A stretch of DNA of 64,000 nucleotides from positions 3,968,001 to 4,032,000 of the forward strand of contig NZ_CP192507.1 of assembly GCF_050613145.1 (NCBI RefSeq), in the 5' to 3' direction. Positions within the stretch are counted from its first letter, which is position 1. Each line of letters starts with the position of its first letter. Made by a program: the position numbers and the translations under genes. Shown piece after piece: positions 1 to 12,629 of this stretch. Source of the DNA: Lysinibacillus_B sp050613145. Its GTDB lineage: Bacteria > Bacillota > Bacilli > Bacillales_A > Planococcaceae. The notes below the pieces were generated by a model that saw only the letters and a list, made by a program, of their open reading frames with translations, was not told where the DNA came from and did not search any database.

Positions 1-435
1 GGCCTCTTTATCAAACCATATTTCTTGTTGCAACGTTAAATCTTTACGCCCAATACTTCCTAGTGTCTCGCAAAATGTATTTTGCGAACCTGGAATAACT
101 TCACCTATCAGCATCAGTGAAAACACGAATTGATTGTTATAGACAAATGTAAAAATGGGAATGCTCAGTGTAGGATCCGATAATGTAAACGTCTCTTTTC
201 CTTTATAACTATCTCGATAGTATTGAGCCAGCTCGTCTAAATAGTCTTTAAAAATATCCGCTAATAACTGTGTACTATCTTCATAATGAGAATAAAATGT
301 CACCCTATTACAACCAGCTACTTTTGCAATTTCTGTAATTGAAATAGCTTTAAAGTCTTTTTCTTTTACTAAAGTTAACACTGCATCTTTTAATTTTTTC
401 CGTGTTCTTATGATGCGTCGATCTTCTGTTACCAC
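1..435 (-). CDS. TetR/AcrR family transcriptional regulator, 3' end cut by window edge
   Basis: The visible 145 codons read as an N-terminal TetR helix-turn-helix (ITEIAKVAGCNRVTFYSHYED) followed by the start of a ligand-binding domain. TetR proteins are dimeric repressors released by a small ligand. The gene runs off the left edge, so its C-terminus is missing here. I place the start at the GTG at 435 because AGGTGA lies 8 bases upstream; the TTG six bases earlier is too close to that site. It is divergent from the SDR gene at 761, and a short palindrome lies between them, so it may control that gene. The ligand cannot be read from the sequence. Confidence 0.85.
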   Translation of the reverse strand, partial: MVTEDRRIIRTRKKLKDAVLTLVKEKDFKAISITEIAKVAGCNRVTFYSHYEDSTQLLADIFKDYLDELAQYYRDSYKGKETFTLSDPTLSIPIFTFVYNNQFVFSLMLIGEVIPGSQNTFCETLGSIGRKDLTLQQEIWFDKEA

Positions 436-760
436 TTGCAAAATCACCTAATTTCATACAATCTTTTCACAAAGTATAGCATGAATACGTGTACGATGCT
501 TTTCTCATTCCACCATTAAAACTATCGAATATTCCGAAAGTAACGTCTTTTTAATAATGAAGTGCTTTAAATTGACACTCCATACCCTATTCTGTTAATT
601 TACAATTGTAGTTTATATTTATCATACATATCATAAAGGAACTGTGAGTTTTTTCATAGATTCCTTTTTTTCCTATGATATGTTGAATACAGAGCTTACC
701 ATATATAACATTGGTAAAAACAAGTTCGCTGTTATTATTATATTTAGGAGGAGTTTCATT
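436..760. promoter_or_regulatory. Divergent intergenic region with putative promoter and operator
   Basis: TTGACA at 572-577 is followed 17 bases later by TTAATT at 595-600, a perfect -35 with a weak -10, reading toward the SDR gene. The 10-base perfect palindrome TACAATTGTA at 601-610 overlaps the expected transcription start and could be the TetR operator. The ribosome site of the SDR gene, AGGAGGAG, is at 746-753. These roles are inferred from position. Confidence 0.35.
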
Positions 761-1495
761 ATGGCTCGTTTAGAAGGTAAAGTTGCAATTATTACAGGTG
801 CTGCTCAAGGTATGGGTGCTGCACATGCAAAATTATTCGTTGAAGAAGGCGCAAAGGTTGTCATCACTGACTTAAATGAAGAAAAAGGTCAAGCATTAGT
901 AGCTGAATTAGGTGAAAACGCAGTATTTGTTAAACAAAACGTAGCAAACGAAGCAGATTGGGCTACAGTCGTTGCTACAGCAGAAGAAGCTTTCGGTCCA
1001 GTAAATGTTTTAGTAAATAACGCTGGTATCACAATGGCTAAATCATTGATGGAAACAACGGTTGAAGAGTACCGTCGCATCGTAGAAATTAACCAAGTGT
1101 CTGTATTCTTAGGGATGAAGGCTGCACTTCCTTCAATGCAAAAGGCTGGGGGCGGTTCAATCGTTAACATCTCTTCTTTAAACGGTTTAGTTGCTGGTGC
1201 AATTGGCTACACAGATACAAAATTCGCTGTACGTGGTATGACAAAAGCAGCGGCAATGGAAGCGGCTCACTACAACGTTCGCGTAAACTCTGTACACCCA
1301 GGTGTAATCGCTACACCAATGGTAGTACAAGAAGATACAAAAGCAGCAGTAGAAGAATTTGCAAAGCACATTCCATTACAACGTGTGGCGCAACCAGAAG
1401 AAGTTTCGAAAATGGTATTATTCTTAGCATCTGATGACTCTAGCTACTCTACAGGTTCTGAGTTTGTAATCGACGGCGGAATAAGTGCACGATAA
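761..1495 (+). CDS. SDR family NAD(P)-dependent oxidoreductase
   Basis: This 244-residue classical short-chain dehydrogenase/reductase has the Rossmann glycine motif TGAAQGMG near residues 12-19, the NNAG motif, the catalytic serine in NISS and the YxxxK pair in YTDTK. Length and motifs fit a cytoplasmic enzyme that interconverts an alcohol and a ketone with NAD(H) or NADP(H). Asp in VVITDLN after the second strand favours NAD(H). The start at 761 follows AGGAGGAG with good spacing; an in-frame extension upstream to 644 lacks a ribosome site. It stands alone, divergent from a TetR regulator, and ends in a strong terminator. Substrate unknown; related annotated proteins include glucose and hydroxysteroid dehydrogenases. 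Confidence 0.9.
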   Translation: MARLEGKVAIITGAAQGMGAAHAKLFVEEGAKVVITDLNEEKGQALVAELGENAVFVKQNVANEADWATVVATAEEAFGPVNVLVNNAGITMAKSLMETTVEEYRRIVEINQVSVFLGMKAALPSMQKAGGGSIVNISSLNGLVAGAIGYTDTKFAVRGMTKAAAMEAAHYNVRVNSVHPGVIATPMVVQEDTKAAVEEFAKHIPLQRVAQPEEVSKMVLFLASDDSSYSTGSEFVIDGGISAR

Positions 1496-1501
1496 CCATT
1501 C

Positions 1502-1535
1502 AAAAAGACTGCATGGGCAATGCAGTCTTTTTATT
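1502..1535 (+). terminator. Rho-independent terminator of the SDR gene
   Basis: A 13-bp stem (AAAAAGACTGCAT paired with ATGCAGTCTTTTT) with a short loop and a T-rich 3' side follows the SDR stop codon by six bases. Confidence 0.85.
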
Positions 1536-1557
1536 ATTTATATGATGATTGACCACT

Positions 1558-1592
1558 GTAAAAAACGTAGCTTTAACTATCTAAAGCTACGT
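1558..1592 (-). terminator. Rho-independent terminator of the DedA/VTT gene
   Basis: An 11-bp perfect stem, ACGTAGCTTTA with TAAAGCTACGT, is followed on the minus strand by a run of six T, just beyond the stop codon at 1623. Confidence 0.85.
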
Positions 1593-1622
1593 CCCTGTTT
1601 TAATTAAATCCAAACCATACTG

Positions 1623-2186
1623 TTAAGATGCACGCTCTGACCAATGTCGCTTAATTTTATAACCTACTATAAACAGAATGCCTAAATAGAGCAATATTAA
1701 AATAACTGTGCTTAACTCATTATCCTCAAACTGATTCCCTGCCAAAGTGAAAGCTAAAATTGTCGGTAACTTTCCTAAAATAGTGGCAAAAAAGAAGGCT
1801 CCAAGACTGATCATTGATACACCAGCAATCATATTAACCCCAGCTGATGGCAGCACTGGTATTAGTCGACCTATTAGTATTGCTAAAAATCCGTTGCGTT
1901 CAAGCAAATGAAAAAAACCCGTTACGCTATGCCATTTGCTAACCTTTCGTAGTGCCCAATCCTGCAAAAAGTAACGGCAAGTAATAAACATTAAAACAGA
2001 GCCACACACTGTTCCACCTAAATTTATTAATAACGCTATAGGAATCGAATATTGCGCTCCAATGGCACTAGCAATAAGCGGAATGGGCATCGCCGGTACA
2101 AATGCGAGTACTGTCATTAGAACAAAACCAAACCAAGCCGTAAATAACGAATTTCCTTCAATTAATCCTAATAGAAACTGTTCCAT
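1623..2186 (-). CDS. VTT-domain (DedA/TVP38-TMEM64) membrane protein
   Basis: The 187-residue protein has about five hydrophobic segments and the VTT/SNARE-associated pattern: a central re-entrant-like stretch containing GRLIPVLPSAGVNMIAG. Members of this superfamily are lipid scramblases or transporters that help recycle undecaprenyl phosphate or other lipids in the cell membrane; the exact role of this paralogue is unknown. ATG at 2186 is preferred over GTG at 2189 because AGGAG lies six bases before it. It is a single-gene unit with its own terminator. Confidence 0.8.
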   Translation of the reverse strand: MEQFLLGLIEGNSLFTAWFGFVLMTVLAFVPAMPIPLIASAIGAQYSIPIALLINLGGTVCGSVLMFITCRYFLQDWALRKVSKWHSVTGFFHLLERNGFLAILIGRLIPVLPSAGVNMIAGVSMISLGAFFFATILGKLPTILAFTLAGNQFEDNELSTVILILLYLGILFIVGYKIKRHWSERAS

Positions 2187-2465
2187 CACACACTCCTAAA
2201 GTTTTAATACTCTCTTCATAATGCTATACACACTTATTTGCTCAAAAAATAGACTATCAATTACTCCAATCTATTTTCATCCCTCTATAGAATATTTCAA
2301 GAGAATCATCAGCTCAATAATTACCCACTGGAAACTAAAAAATCCTAGTAGCGTAACATTAAAATATAGCATCACACGAAAATACCTTTCAAAACAATCC
2401 ATATATCTATTATCTCAGCATCTATGTTTTATACTATATCTCGCTATTCATTAATACGACAAAAT

Positions 2466-2497
2466 AAAAAAGTATGCAGCAATCGCTACATACTTTA
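2466..2497 (-). terminator. Terminator at the end of the rRNA-tRNA operon
   Basis: AGTATG/CATACT stem with an inner AGC/GCT pair, followed on the minus strand by TTTTTTATTTT, right after the last tRNA. The 280 bases between here and 2186 contain no convincing gene. Confidence 0.8.
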
Positions 2498-2499
2498 GA

Positions 2500-2571
2500 T
2501 GACCCGTACGGGATTCGAACCCGTGTTACCGCCGTGAAAGGGCGGTGTCTTAACCACTTGACCAACGGGCC
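2500..2571 (-). tRNA. tRNA-Glu(TTC)
   Basis: 72-nt cloverleaf, anticodon TTC. The 3' CCA is not encoded: after the discriminator A the sequence continues TCT. A second copy at 59627 with the same body does encode CCA. Last gene of the cluster. Confidence 0.95.
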
Positions 2572-2572
2572 A

Positions 2573-2647
2573 TGGCTCCGAAGGTAGGACTCGAACCTAC
2601 GACCAACCGGTTAACAGCCGGTTGCTCTACCACTGAGCTACTTCGGA
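2573..2647 (-). tRNA. tRNA-Asn(GTT)
   Basis: 75-nt cloverleaf with encoded CCA; anticodon GTT in the loop CTGTTAA. Confidence 0.95.
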
Positions 2648-2656
2648 ATAATATAA

Positions 2657-2733
<77 letters not shown>

Positions 2734-2745
2734 ATTTATATGTAA

Positions 2746-2821
2746 TGGTGGGTCAGGACGGAATCGAACCGCCGACACTTAGAGCTTCAATCTAATGCTC
2801 TACCAACTGAGCTACTGACCC
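2746..2821 (-). tRNA. tRNA-Phe(GAA)
   Basis: 76-nt cloverleaf with encoded CCA; anticodon GAA in loop TTGAAGC. Confidence 0.95.
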
Positions 2822-2828
2822 ATATAAA

Positions 2829-2904
2829 TGGCGGTCCCGACCGGGATCGAACCGGCGATCTCCTGCGTGACAGGCAGGCATGTTAACCGCTACACCACGG
2901 GACC
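2829..2904 (-). tRNA. tRNA-Asp(GTC)
   Basis: 76-nt cloverleaf with encoded CCA; anticodon GTC. Confidence 0.95.
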
Positions 2905-2907
2905 ATT

Positions 2908-2984
<77 letters not shown>

Positions 2985-3041
2985 ATAATATTATGATTGC
3001 TGAAGTTTGATTCTAGTTCACCATTTTCTTTTAAATAAAAA

Positions 3042-3134
3042 TGGCGGAGGAAGAGGGATTCGAACCCCCGCGCGGTTTAACCCGCCTGTCGGTTTTCAAG
3101 ACCGATCCCTTCAGCCGGACTTGGGTATTCCTCC
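3042..3134 (-). tRNA. tRNA-Ser(TGA)
   Basis: 93-nt class II tRNA with long variable arm and encoded CCA; anticodon TGA. Confidence 0.95.
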
Positions 3135-3141
3135 GTATAAA

Positions 3142-3218
3142 TGGTGGCTACCGAGGGAGTCGAACCCACGACCTTTCGGGTATGAACCGAATGCTCTAGC
3201 CAGCTGAGCTAGGTAGCC
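3142..3218 (-). tRNA. tRNA-Met(CAT), elongator
   Basis: 77-nt cloverleaf with CCA. Paired first base and loop TTCATAC fit elongator Met rather than initiator or the Ile2 type. Confidence 0.9.
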
Positions 3219-3233
3219 ATTGAAAATAATATT

Positions 3234-3309
3234 TGGTGGAGCCTAGCGGGATCGAACCGCTGACCTCCTGCGTGCAAGGCAGGCGCTCTCCCAGCTGAGC
3301 TAAGGCCCC
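3234..3309 (-). tRNA. tRNA-Ala(TGC)
   Basis: 76-nt cloverleaf with CCA; anticodon TGC; the G3-U70 wobble pair that identifies alanine tRNA is present. Confidence 0.95.
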
Positions 3310-3313
3310 AGAG

Positions 3314-3387
3314 TCGGAATGACAGGATTCGAACCTACGACCCCTTGGTCCCAAACCAAGTGCTCTACCAAGCTGAGCTACATTCCG
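3314..3387 (-). tRNA. tRNA-Pro(TGG)
   Basis: 74-nt cloverleaf, anticodon TGG. CCA is not encoded (discriminator A followed by CTCT). Confidence 0.95.
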
Positions 3388-3399
3388 AGTTTAAAAATA

Positions 3400-3476
<77 letters not shown>

Positions 3477-3484
3477 ATAATAAA

Positions 3485-3573
3485 TGGTGCCGAGGGCCGG
3501 AATCGAACCGGCACGGTGGTCACCCACCGCAGGATTTTAAGTCCTGTGCGTCTGCCAGTTCCGCCACCCCGGC
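3485..3573 (-). tRNA. tRNA-Leu(TAA)
   Basis: 89-nt class II tRNA with CCA; anticodon TAA in loop CTTAAAA. Confidence 0.95.
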
Positions 3574-3577
3574 ATAT

Positions 3578-3652
3578 TGGAGCGGAAGACGAGGTTCGAA
3601 CTCGCGACCCCCACCTTGGCAAGGTGGTGTTCTACCACTGAACTACTTCCGC
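3578..3652 (-). tRNA. tRNA-Gly(GCC)
   Basis: 75-nt cloverleaf with CCA; anticodon GCC. Confidence 0.95.
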
Positions 3653-3696
3653 AATATGCTGTAATTTTTATTCTGACAGTATATAAAATTAAATAA

Positions 3697-3770
3697 TGCA
3701 AATGAAGAGAATGGAACTCATACGTCTTCTAGCGTTAGCTCCTAAACGTATTCTGTCCGCTACCACTGCA
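3697..3770 (-). pseudogene. Decayed tRNA-Leu(TAG) relic
   Basis: The minus strand of this gap keeps tRNA-Leu pieces in order: GCA start, TAGCGGA resembling the leucine D-arm, a TTTAGGA stretch matching the anticodon loop with TAG, a CTAG/ACGT stretch, a T-loop-like GAGTTCCATTCTC, and a terminal TGCA. The acceptor stem has two mismatches, the T-stem has one, and the total is too short for a class II tRNA. It lies between Lys and Gly, where B. subtilis trnB carries a tRNA-Leu. The relic reading is inference. Confidence 0.55.
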
Positions 3771-3784
3771 TAAATATTATGAAA

Positions 3785-3860
3785 TGGTGAGCCATGAAGG
3801 ACTCGAACCTTCGACCCTCTGATTAAAAGTCAGATGCTCTACCAACTGAGCTAATGGCTC
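3785..3860 (-). tRNA. tRNA-Lys(TTT)
   Basis: 76-nt cloverleaf with CCA; anticodon TTT. Confidence 0.95.
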
Positions 3861-3871
3861 TAAATAAATAA

Positions 3872-3948
3872 TGGGGCGACTGATGGGAATCGAACCCACG
3901 AATGCCGGAACCACAATCCGGTGCGTTAACCACTTCGCCACAATCGCC
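3872..3948 (-). tRNA. tRNA-His(GTG)
   Basis: 77-nt including the extra G(-1) opposite C73 that is diagnostic of histidine tRNA; CCA encoded; anticodon GTG. Confidence 0.95.
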
Positions 3949-3988
3949 ATTGTTGTTAATAGTGATCAATTCACACAGCTTCAAAACC

Positions 3989-4062
3989 TGGCAGGGGCAG
4001 TAGGAATCGAACCCACACCAAAGGTTTTGGAGACCTCTATTCTACCGTTGAACTATGCCCCT
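3989..4062 (-). tRNA. tRNA-Trp(CCA)
   Basis: 74-nt cloverleaf with encoded 3' CCA; anticodon CCA in loop CTCCAAA. Confidence 0.95.
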
Positions 4063-4065
4063 AAA

Positions 4066-4149
4066 TGGTGGAGGGGGACGGATTCGAACCGCCGAACCCG
4101 AAGGAGCGGATTTACAGTCCGCCGCGTTTAGCCACTTCGCTACCCCTCC
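4066..4149 (-). tRNA. tRNA-Tyr(GTA)
   Basis: 84-nt class II tRNA with CCA; anticodon GTA. The copy at 59416 is identical over the gene. Confidence 0.95.
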
Positions 4150-4155
4150 AAGGGA

Positions 4156-4231
<76 letters not shown>

Positions 4232-4238
4232 ATAAATA

Positions 4239-4314
4239 TGGTGGAGGATGACGGGCTCGAACCGCCGACCCCCTGCTTGTAAGGCAGGTGCTCTCCCAGC
4301 TGAGCTAATCCTCC
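4239..4314 (-). tRNA. tRNA-Val(TAC)
   Basis: 76-nt cloverleaf with CCA; anticodon TAC. First tRNA after 5S. The copy at 59515 is identical over the gene. Confidence 0.95.
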
Positions 4315-4324
4315 TGGGTATGAT

Positions 4325-4441
4325 GCCTAGCGATGTCCTACTCTCACAGGGGGAAGCCCCCAACTACCATCGGCGCTAAAGAGCTTAACTTCCGTGTTCG
4401 GTATGGGAACGGGTGTGACCTCTTTGCCATCATCACTAGAC
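4325..4441 (-). rRNA. rrf: 5S ribosomal RNA
   Basis: 117 nt. The conserved core (CCCGTTCCCATACCGAAC) is present, and the ends pair over 11 positions (GTCTAGTGATG with CATCGCTAGGC), giving helix I and the gene limits. Confidence 0.95.
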
Positions 4442-4553
4442 TATGGTCGACCTCCAATACACGGCGTATGACTGTGTCTTGAAGCTCTCTTTTAAGAAAG
4501 AAGTTGTTCTTTCAAAACTGGATAAACGGTGCATTGTGCAATTCACAAAATGT

Positions 4554-9338
<4,785 letters not shown>

Positions 9339-9488
9339 GAATTTGAGTAAGCTCAAATTTGCTGGCATCATGTTTGATGTCCAAAATTTTGTTTCTTATT
9401 TAGAAACATTTATTGTTAACGTTTTGCTTGTTCAGTTTTCAAAGTTCATTTCGTTAAGTTGTTTTGTTATGTCTTAACGACTTGTCTT

Positions 9489-9517
9489 ATATTACAGGCT
9501 TATTGATAAAAGGTCAA
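9489..9517 (-). promoter_or_regulatory. Strong rRNA operon promoter
   Basis: On the minus strand TTGACC is followed by a 17-base spacer and TAATAT, close to sigma-A consensus, ending in TAATATAAG like the promoter of the second tRNA cluster (59736-59764). Transcription would start about 145 bases before 16S. The 9520-9800 stretch upstream is AT-rich, could contain UP elements or a weaker second promoter, and has no gene. Confidence 0.85.
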
Positions 9518-9808
9518 CACTTTTTTATAAAAAAATATCCGTTACGCTACATTTTTTAAAACCTTCCTATATTATATAGAAAAAAATTTTACCTATTTAT
9601 TAAATAAACTGTTTAAAAAGCAGCTAATTATTTTTTAGTTTGGTGAAAATATTGGTGATCATACACTAACAAAATTCCCCGTCTTAAAAATGATTATGTA
9701 AATCGTTGAAGATTTTTATAAGGTTTTTCTCACCCCAAAGAGTTGATTGCACATTAATAGCAAGCACTTTGGAAAATGGCTCAGATGAACATCCACTATT
9801 TATAAACT

Positions 9809-9854
9809 AACCCCGGACAAATCTACTTTTTAAAAGTATCTATTATCCGGGGTT
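9809..9854. terminator. Hairpin terminator downstream of the phnX relic
   Basis: AACCCCGGA pairs with TCCGGGGTT around an inner ACTTTT/AAAAGT stem. It lies just 3' of the relic on the minus strand and insulates the rRNA promoter region. Confidence 0.6.
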
Positions 9855-9883
9855 CTGTTTACACAACCATCCTAATCAATTGT

Positions 9884-10099
9884 TCATTGTTGCTCGATTT
9901 CTTCAATCAATTGCGGAAGTTGCTCCATCGTTTCGATTGTAAAATGGGCACCAACTGTTTTAAAATTTTGATGTGTTGAGTGGAACACATACTGTTTTTG
10001 TTCTTCATCTAATGCTTCTCTTATATCAGAAGTCGTGTCTCCTACTTTCACAATTTTTTCGTACAGCCTGTAAGCCTAGTCTTTTTAGATTTTCAAAAG
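9884..10099 (-). pseudogene. Truncated, frameshifted second copy of phnX (3' end)
   Basis: This stretch is closely similar to the 3' third of the intact phnX at 11832-12629 (for example EQLPQLIE and FEN.KRLGLQ). Compared with the intact gene it lacks 78 bases, exactly 26 codons, between two GCTTC direct repeats (11974 and 12052 in the intact copy). It also has one extra T in a T-run, which shifts the frame after the VRK motif and leads to an early stop, and it has lost everything upstream of the FEN motif. A GGGAGG-ATG start of unrelated sequence sits at about 10150. It cannot encode an active hydrolase. Confidence 0.85.
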
Positions 10100-10199
10100 C
10101 CCCTTGTGCGTACTAATTGGAAAAACATCATTTTTTCGAATTCTTGCATTACATTCCTCCCTATACCCTACGTTTATAATGAGTATTTATGTGAATGCA

Positions 10200-10934
10200 T
10201 CACGGCTTCTCTAGCTGCTCTTCATAGATGTTCATTACATGATCGACATAAAAATCTGCCCCTTCCAACCAATATGATTGACTTCCTGCCCCCGTTTCTA
10301 AATAGACTTCCTGCCCCTGTGCATCTACTGTCTGCATACCAAAATAATACGATGACGGTGTTCCTAATATAGATGAAAATAAAGAATCTTGCTGAATAGG
10401 CGTCATCGCTGAAATAATGCTCAGCCAATTTTCAGGGATGGGCTGCAACCCGTATAGATTTTCCGTTAAGTCGATATTCATTTGAAGCTGTATACGTGGT
10501 GTGTAGAATTGATTATTGTCTCCAGAAATAGAGTAGTAGCGATCCTGTAAAAAAAGAATATTCATTTGTGTCGCCTCTTCTTGTGGGGCAAAATGCCATA
10601 TAAAATAATAGCTCGTCGGAGCGTTCGCACGTAACTTCCATATCTTTAATTGCCCATTCCATTCATAGCCGACTAGCTTCCACCCCGAAAGCTTAAAAGC
10701 CCAGTAACTCATTCCGCTTCGACCGTCCTCTGTTGTAAACGGGACAAAACGATAAGACGTTTCTGCTTCTAAAACGTCTAATACCTTTACCGTACGGTTA
10801 ATACCTTGTTTATTGAGCACCTCAACAATCTCTTCAGTAGTTAAAAACGGTGTTGGTTCACGATAATAAAGAGTCACAGTGCCTAAGCCTATTATGAACA
10901 TAACGGCTAATACAATTATCCATCTCTTATTCAT
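10200..10934 (-). CDS. Hypothetical protein with one N-terminal membrane anchor
   Basis: The 244-residue protein starts with a single hydrophobic segment (residues 5-24) after MNKR, followed by a hydrophilic, probably extracellular domain rich in aromatic residues. I see no catalytic motif and do not recognise the family. Start ATG 10934 has AGGAGG nine bases upstream; two earlier in-frame starts are poorly placed. It overlaps the stop of the upstream gene by 8 bases, so the two are translationally coupled. A lipoprotein role is unlikely because no lipobox is present. Confidence 0.6.
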   Translation of the reverse strand: MNKRWIIVLAVMFIIGLGTVTLYYREPTPFLTTEEIVEVLNKQGINRTVKVLDVLEAETSYRFVPFTTEDGRSGMSYWAFKLSGWKLVGYEWNGQLKIWKLRANAPTSYYFIWHFAPQEEATQMNILFLQDRYYSISGDNNQFYTPRIQLQMNIDLTENLYGLQPIPENWLSIISAMTPIQQDSLFSSILGTPSSYYFGMQTVDAQGQEVYLETGAGSQSYWLEGADFYVDHVMNIYEEQLEKP

Positions 10935-11631
10935 CCTCATCACCCTCCTGTAAAATGGAGTGCTCGGAACGGAAATAATATTGTGTTTTTGTTGTAGATA
11001 CAAGTATCCCCTTTCCGTCTCGTTCAATATAAATACTAGCTGCTATATCACTTCCCCATTTTGGTTCATGACCAATCACCAAATATGGGAATCGCTCTTC
11101 TACTTTTGTCCGGTCATCGTATGCATACGTTGCATTGTACCATTCATCTACAAAAAATGTGGCTGATTCAAAGCCCGTTAATGCTTGCTGTAGATCATCG
11201 ATTACGTGACGTTGCTGTTTCGCAGAGGGGTGAAGATTTTCAATTTCAATATCACTTTTTGCCCCTATATACGTCGATACATCCTCTGGCGGATAAATCC
11301 ATTGATGACTAGGCATCACAACAACCGACATTGCTAAAAATAAATAATTGCTGAAAAACCCTAACCAAGCAAACTTTCGATATTTCTTCCAAGCCCCTTC
11401 ACGCTTACGTAACAAAGCAAACAAAATCCATACGCCTAGAGGAAAAATGGCGATTTTTATAGTCGTATCTTGAAACGGAAATGTTAGGCTAAATGAGAAT
11501 AAGCCTACTAGTATAGCTAAAATCAACTTCCAAATCGCTAGAGATACTTGCTGTTTTCTCACTAATTTTGAAGCGATAAATATGATTATCCCCCAACATA
11601 AAATCGTACTAGTTAACGCTAAAATATTCAT
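10927..11631 (-). CDS. Hypothetical membrane protein
   Basis: The 234-residue protein has about four N-terminal hydrophobic segments within the first 110 residues, then a soluble C-terminal half ending in an acidic EGDEDE tail. No family was recognised. Start ATG 11631 follows AGGTAGGTG; the in-frame extension to 11670 lacks a ribosome site. It is the first gene of a two-gene unit with the anchored protein downstream. The unit lies between intact phnX and its relic, so it may have inserted between duplicated phnX copies; this is inference. Confidence 0.6.
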   Translation of the reverse strand: MNILALTSTILCWGIIIFIASKLVRKQQVSLAIWKLILAILVGLFSFSLTFPFQDTTIKIAIFPLGVWILFALLRKREGAWKKYRKFAWLGFFSNYLFLAMSVVVMPSHQWIYPPEDVSTYIGAKSDIEIENLHPSAKQQRHVIDDLQQALTGFESATFFVDEWYNATYAYDDRTKVEERFPYLVIGHEPKWGSDIAASIYIERDGKGILVSTTKTQYYFRSEHSILQEGDEDE

Positions 11632-11748
11632 ACAGCACCTACCTGCATCACAGTTTACATAATTATACAAAATTCAGATACCGTTAGATAGATACTAAGG
11701 GTTTAAGAGAATAGCACCTTTTTCCTATAGAGATTAATTTTGAAGAAA

Positions 11749-11786
11749 ATAAAAAGATGATGTGATATTTTAGTTCACATCATCTC
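11749..11786 (-). terminator. Terminator of the phosphonate operon
   Basis: Perfect 11-bp stem AGATGATGTGA/TCACATCATCT followed on the minus strand by TTTTTATTTT, about 45 bases after the phnX stop. Confidence 0.85.
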
Positions 11787-11831
11787 TATAAACGCACTTT
11801 ATTTGACTGTAGCCGTTTCTATAGAATTGCC

Positions 11832-12629
11832 CTAAGCCATGCTTAATTGTTGTTCAAGCTTTTCGATTAATTGCGGAAGTTGCTCCATTGTTTCGATTGT
11901 AAAATGGGCACCAACTGTTTCAAATTTTTGACGTGTTGAGTCGATTACATGCTGCTTTTGTTCTTCATCTAGTGCTTCAAACTCTTGCTGTGAAAGCCCC
12001 ATCTCCGAACTACCGATGATCACACCCACTGCCCAAATGCCGGCATGTAACGCTTCTCTTATATCAGAAGTCGTGTCTCCCACTTTGACAATTTTTCGCA
12101 CGTCCTGTAAGCCTAGTCTTTTCATATTTTCAAAAATCATATATGGATAAGGGCGTCCAAAACCATCGACATCATCCGGCGTAACAACGGTATGCGGCTC
12201 GTATCCTTTTGCTTTTGCATTTGGCACCACCACATCCATCATGCCGCGCGTATAGCCTGTTGTCGAACCGACCTTTACACCAGACGCCTTTAATGCGGTC
12301 ACTGTATTCAAAACGGTCGGAATCGGATCTGTATAAGTCGCTAACGACACCATCAATTGCTCTTCAAACTGTTCATACAATGTAGCTACATCGTCTTCAT
12401 TGGATGCACGTCCATATTGTTTTTCCCAAGCTGTTTGGATACGTGGCATTTGCAGCATCGTACGGATATGGTCAATTTTTAACATCCCCATTGGTTCACG
12501 GGCTTCCTGCAATGTCACCTCAACACCCGCATTTTTGAAAATATCAAGAAATACATTTACCGGTGCAAAACAGCCAAAGTCTACTGCTGTCCCTGCCCAA
12601 TCTAAAATAACGCCTTCAATTTTTGTCAT
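11832..12629 (-). CDS. phnX: Phosphonoacetaldehyde hydrolase (phosphonatase)
   Basis: PhnX splits phosphonoacetaldehyde into acetaldehyde and phosphate, the last step of 2-aminoethylphosphonate breakdown. The 265-residue HAD-superfamily protein has motif I DWAGTAVD with nucleophile Asp10 and general acid/base position Ala12 typical of phosphonatases, the Schiff-base lysine in MLKIDHIRTM (Lys51), motif II STTGYT and the C-terminal KVGDTTSD motif. Its ATG overlaps the phnW stop (ATGA), so it is translationally coupled. A broken partial copy lies about 1.7 kb further downstream. Confidence 0.97.
   Translation of the reverse strand: MTKIEGVILDWAGTAVDFGCFAPVNVFLDIFKNAGVEVTLQEAREPMGMLKIDHIRTMLQMPRIQTAWEKQYGRASNEDDVATLYEQFEEQLMVSLATYTDPIPTVLNTVTALKASGVKVGSTTGYTRGMMDVVVPNAKAKGYEPHTVVTPDDVDGFGRPYPYMIFENMKRLGLQDVRKIVKVGDTTSDIREALHAGIWAVGVIIGSSEMGLSQQEFEALDEEQKQHVIDSTRQKFETVGAHFTIETMEQLPQLIEKLEQQLSMA

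Noticed and set aside
2221..2454. 77-codon open frame between the DedA gene and the tRNA terminator
   Set aside because: No ribosome site, no recognisable domain and AT-rich low-complexity composition.
3142..3218. tRNA-Ile2 (CAT, lysidine-modified)
   Set aside because: The loop TTCATAC and stem sequence match elongator Met better.
9560..9620. Possible second rRNA promoter (TATAAT-like at about 9571-9580)
   Set aside because: No acceptable -35 at the right distance; the sequence is simply AT-rich.
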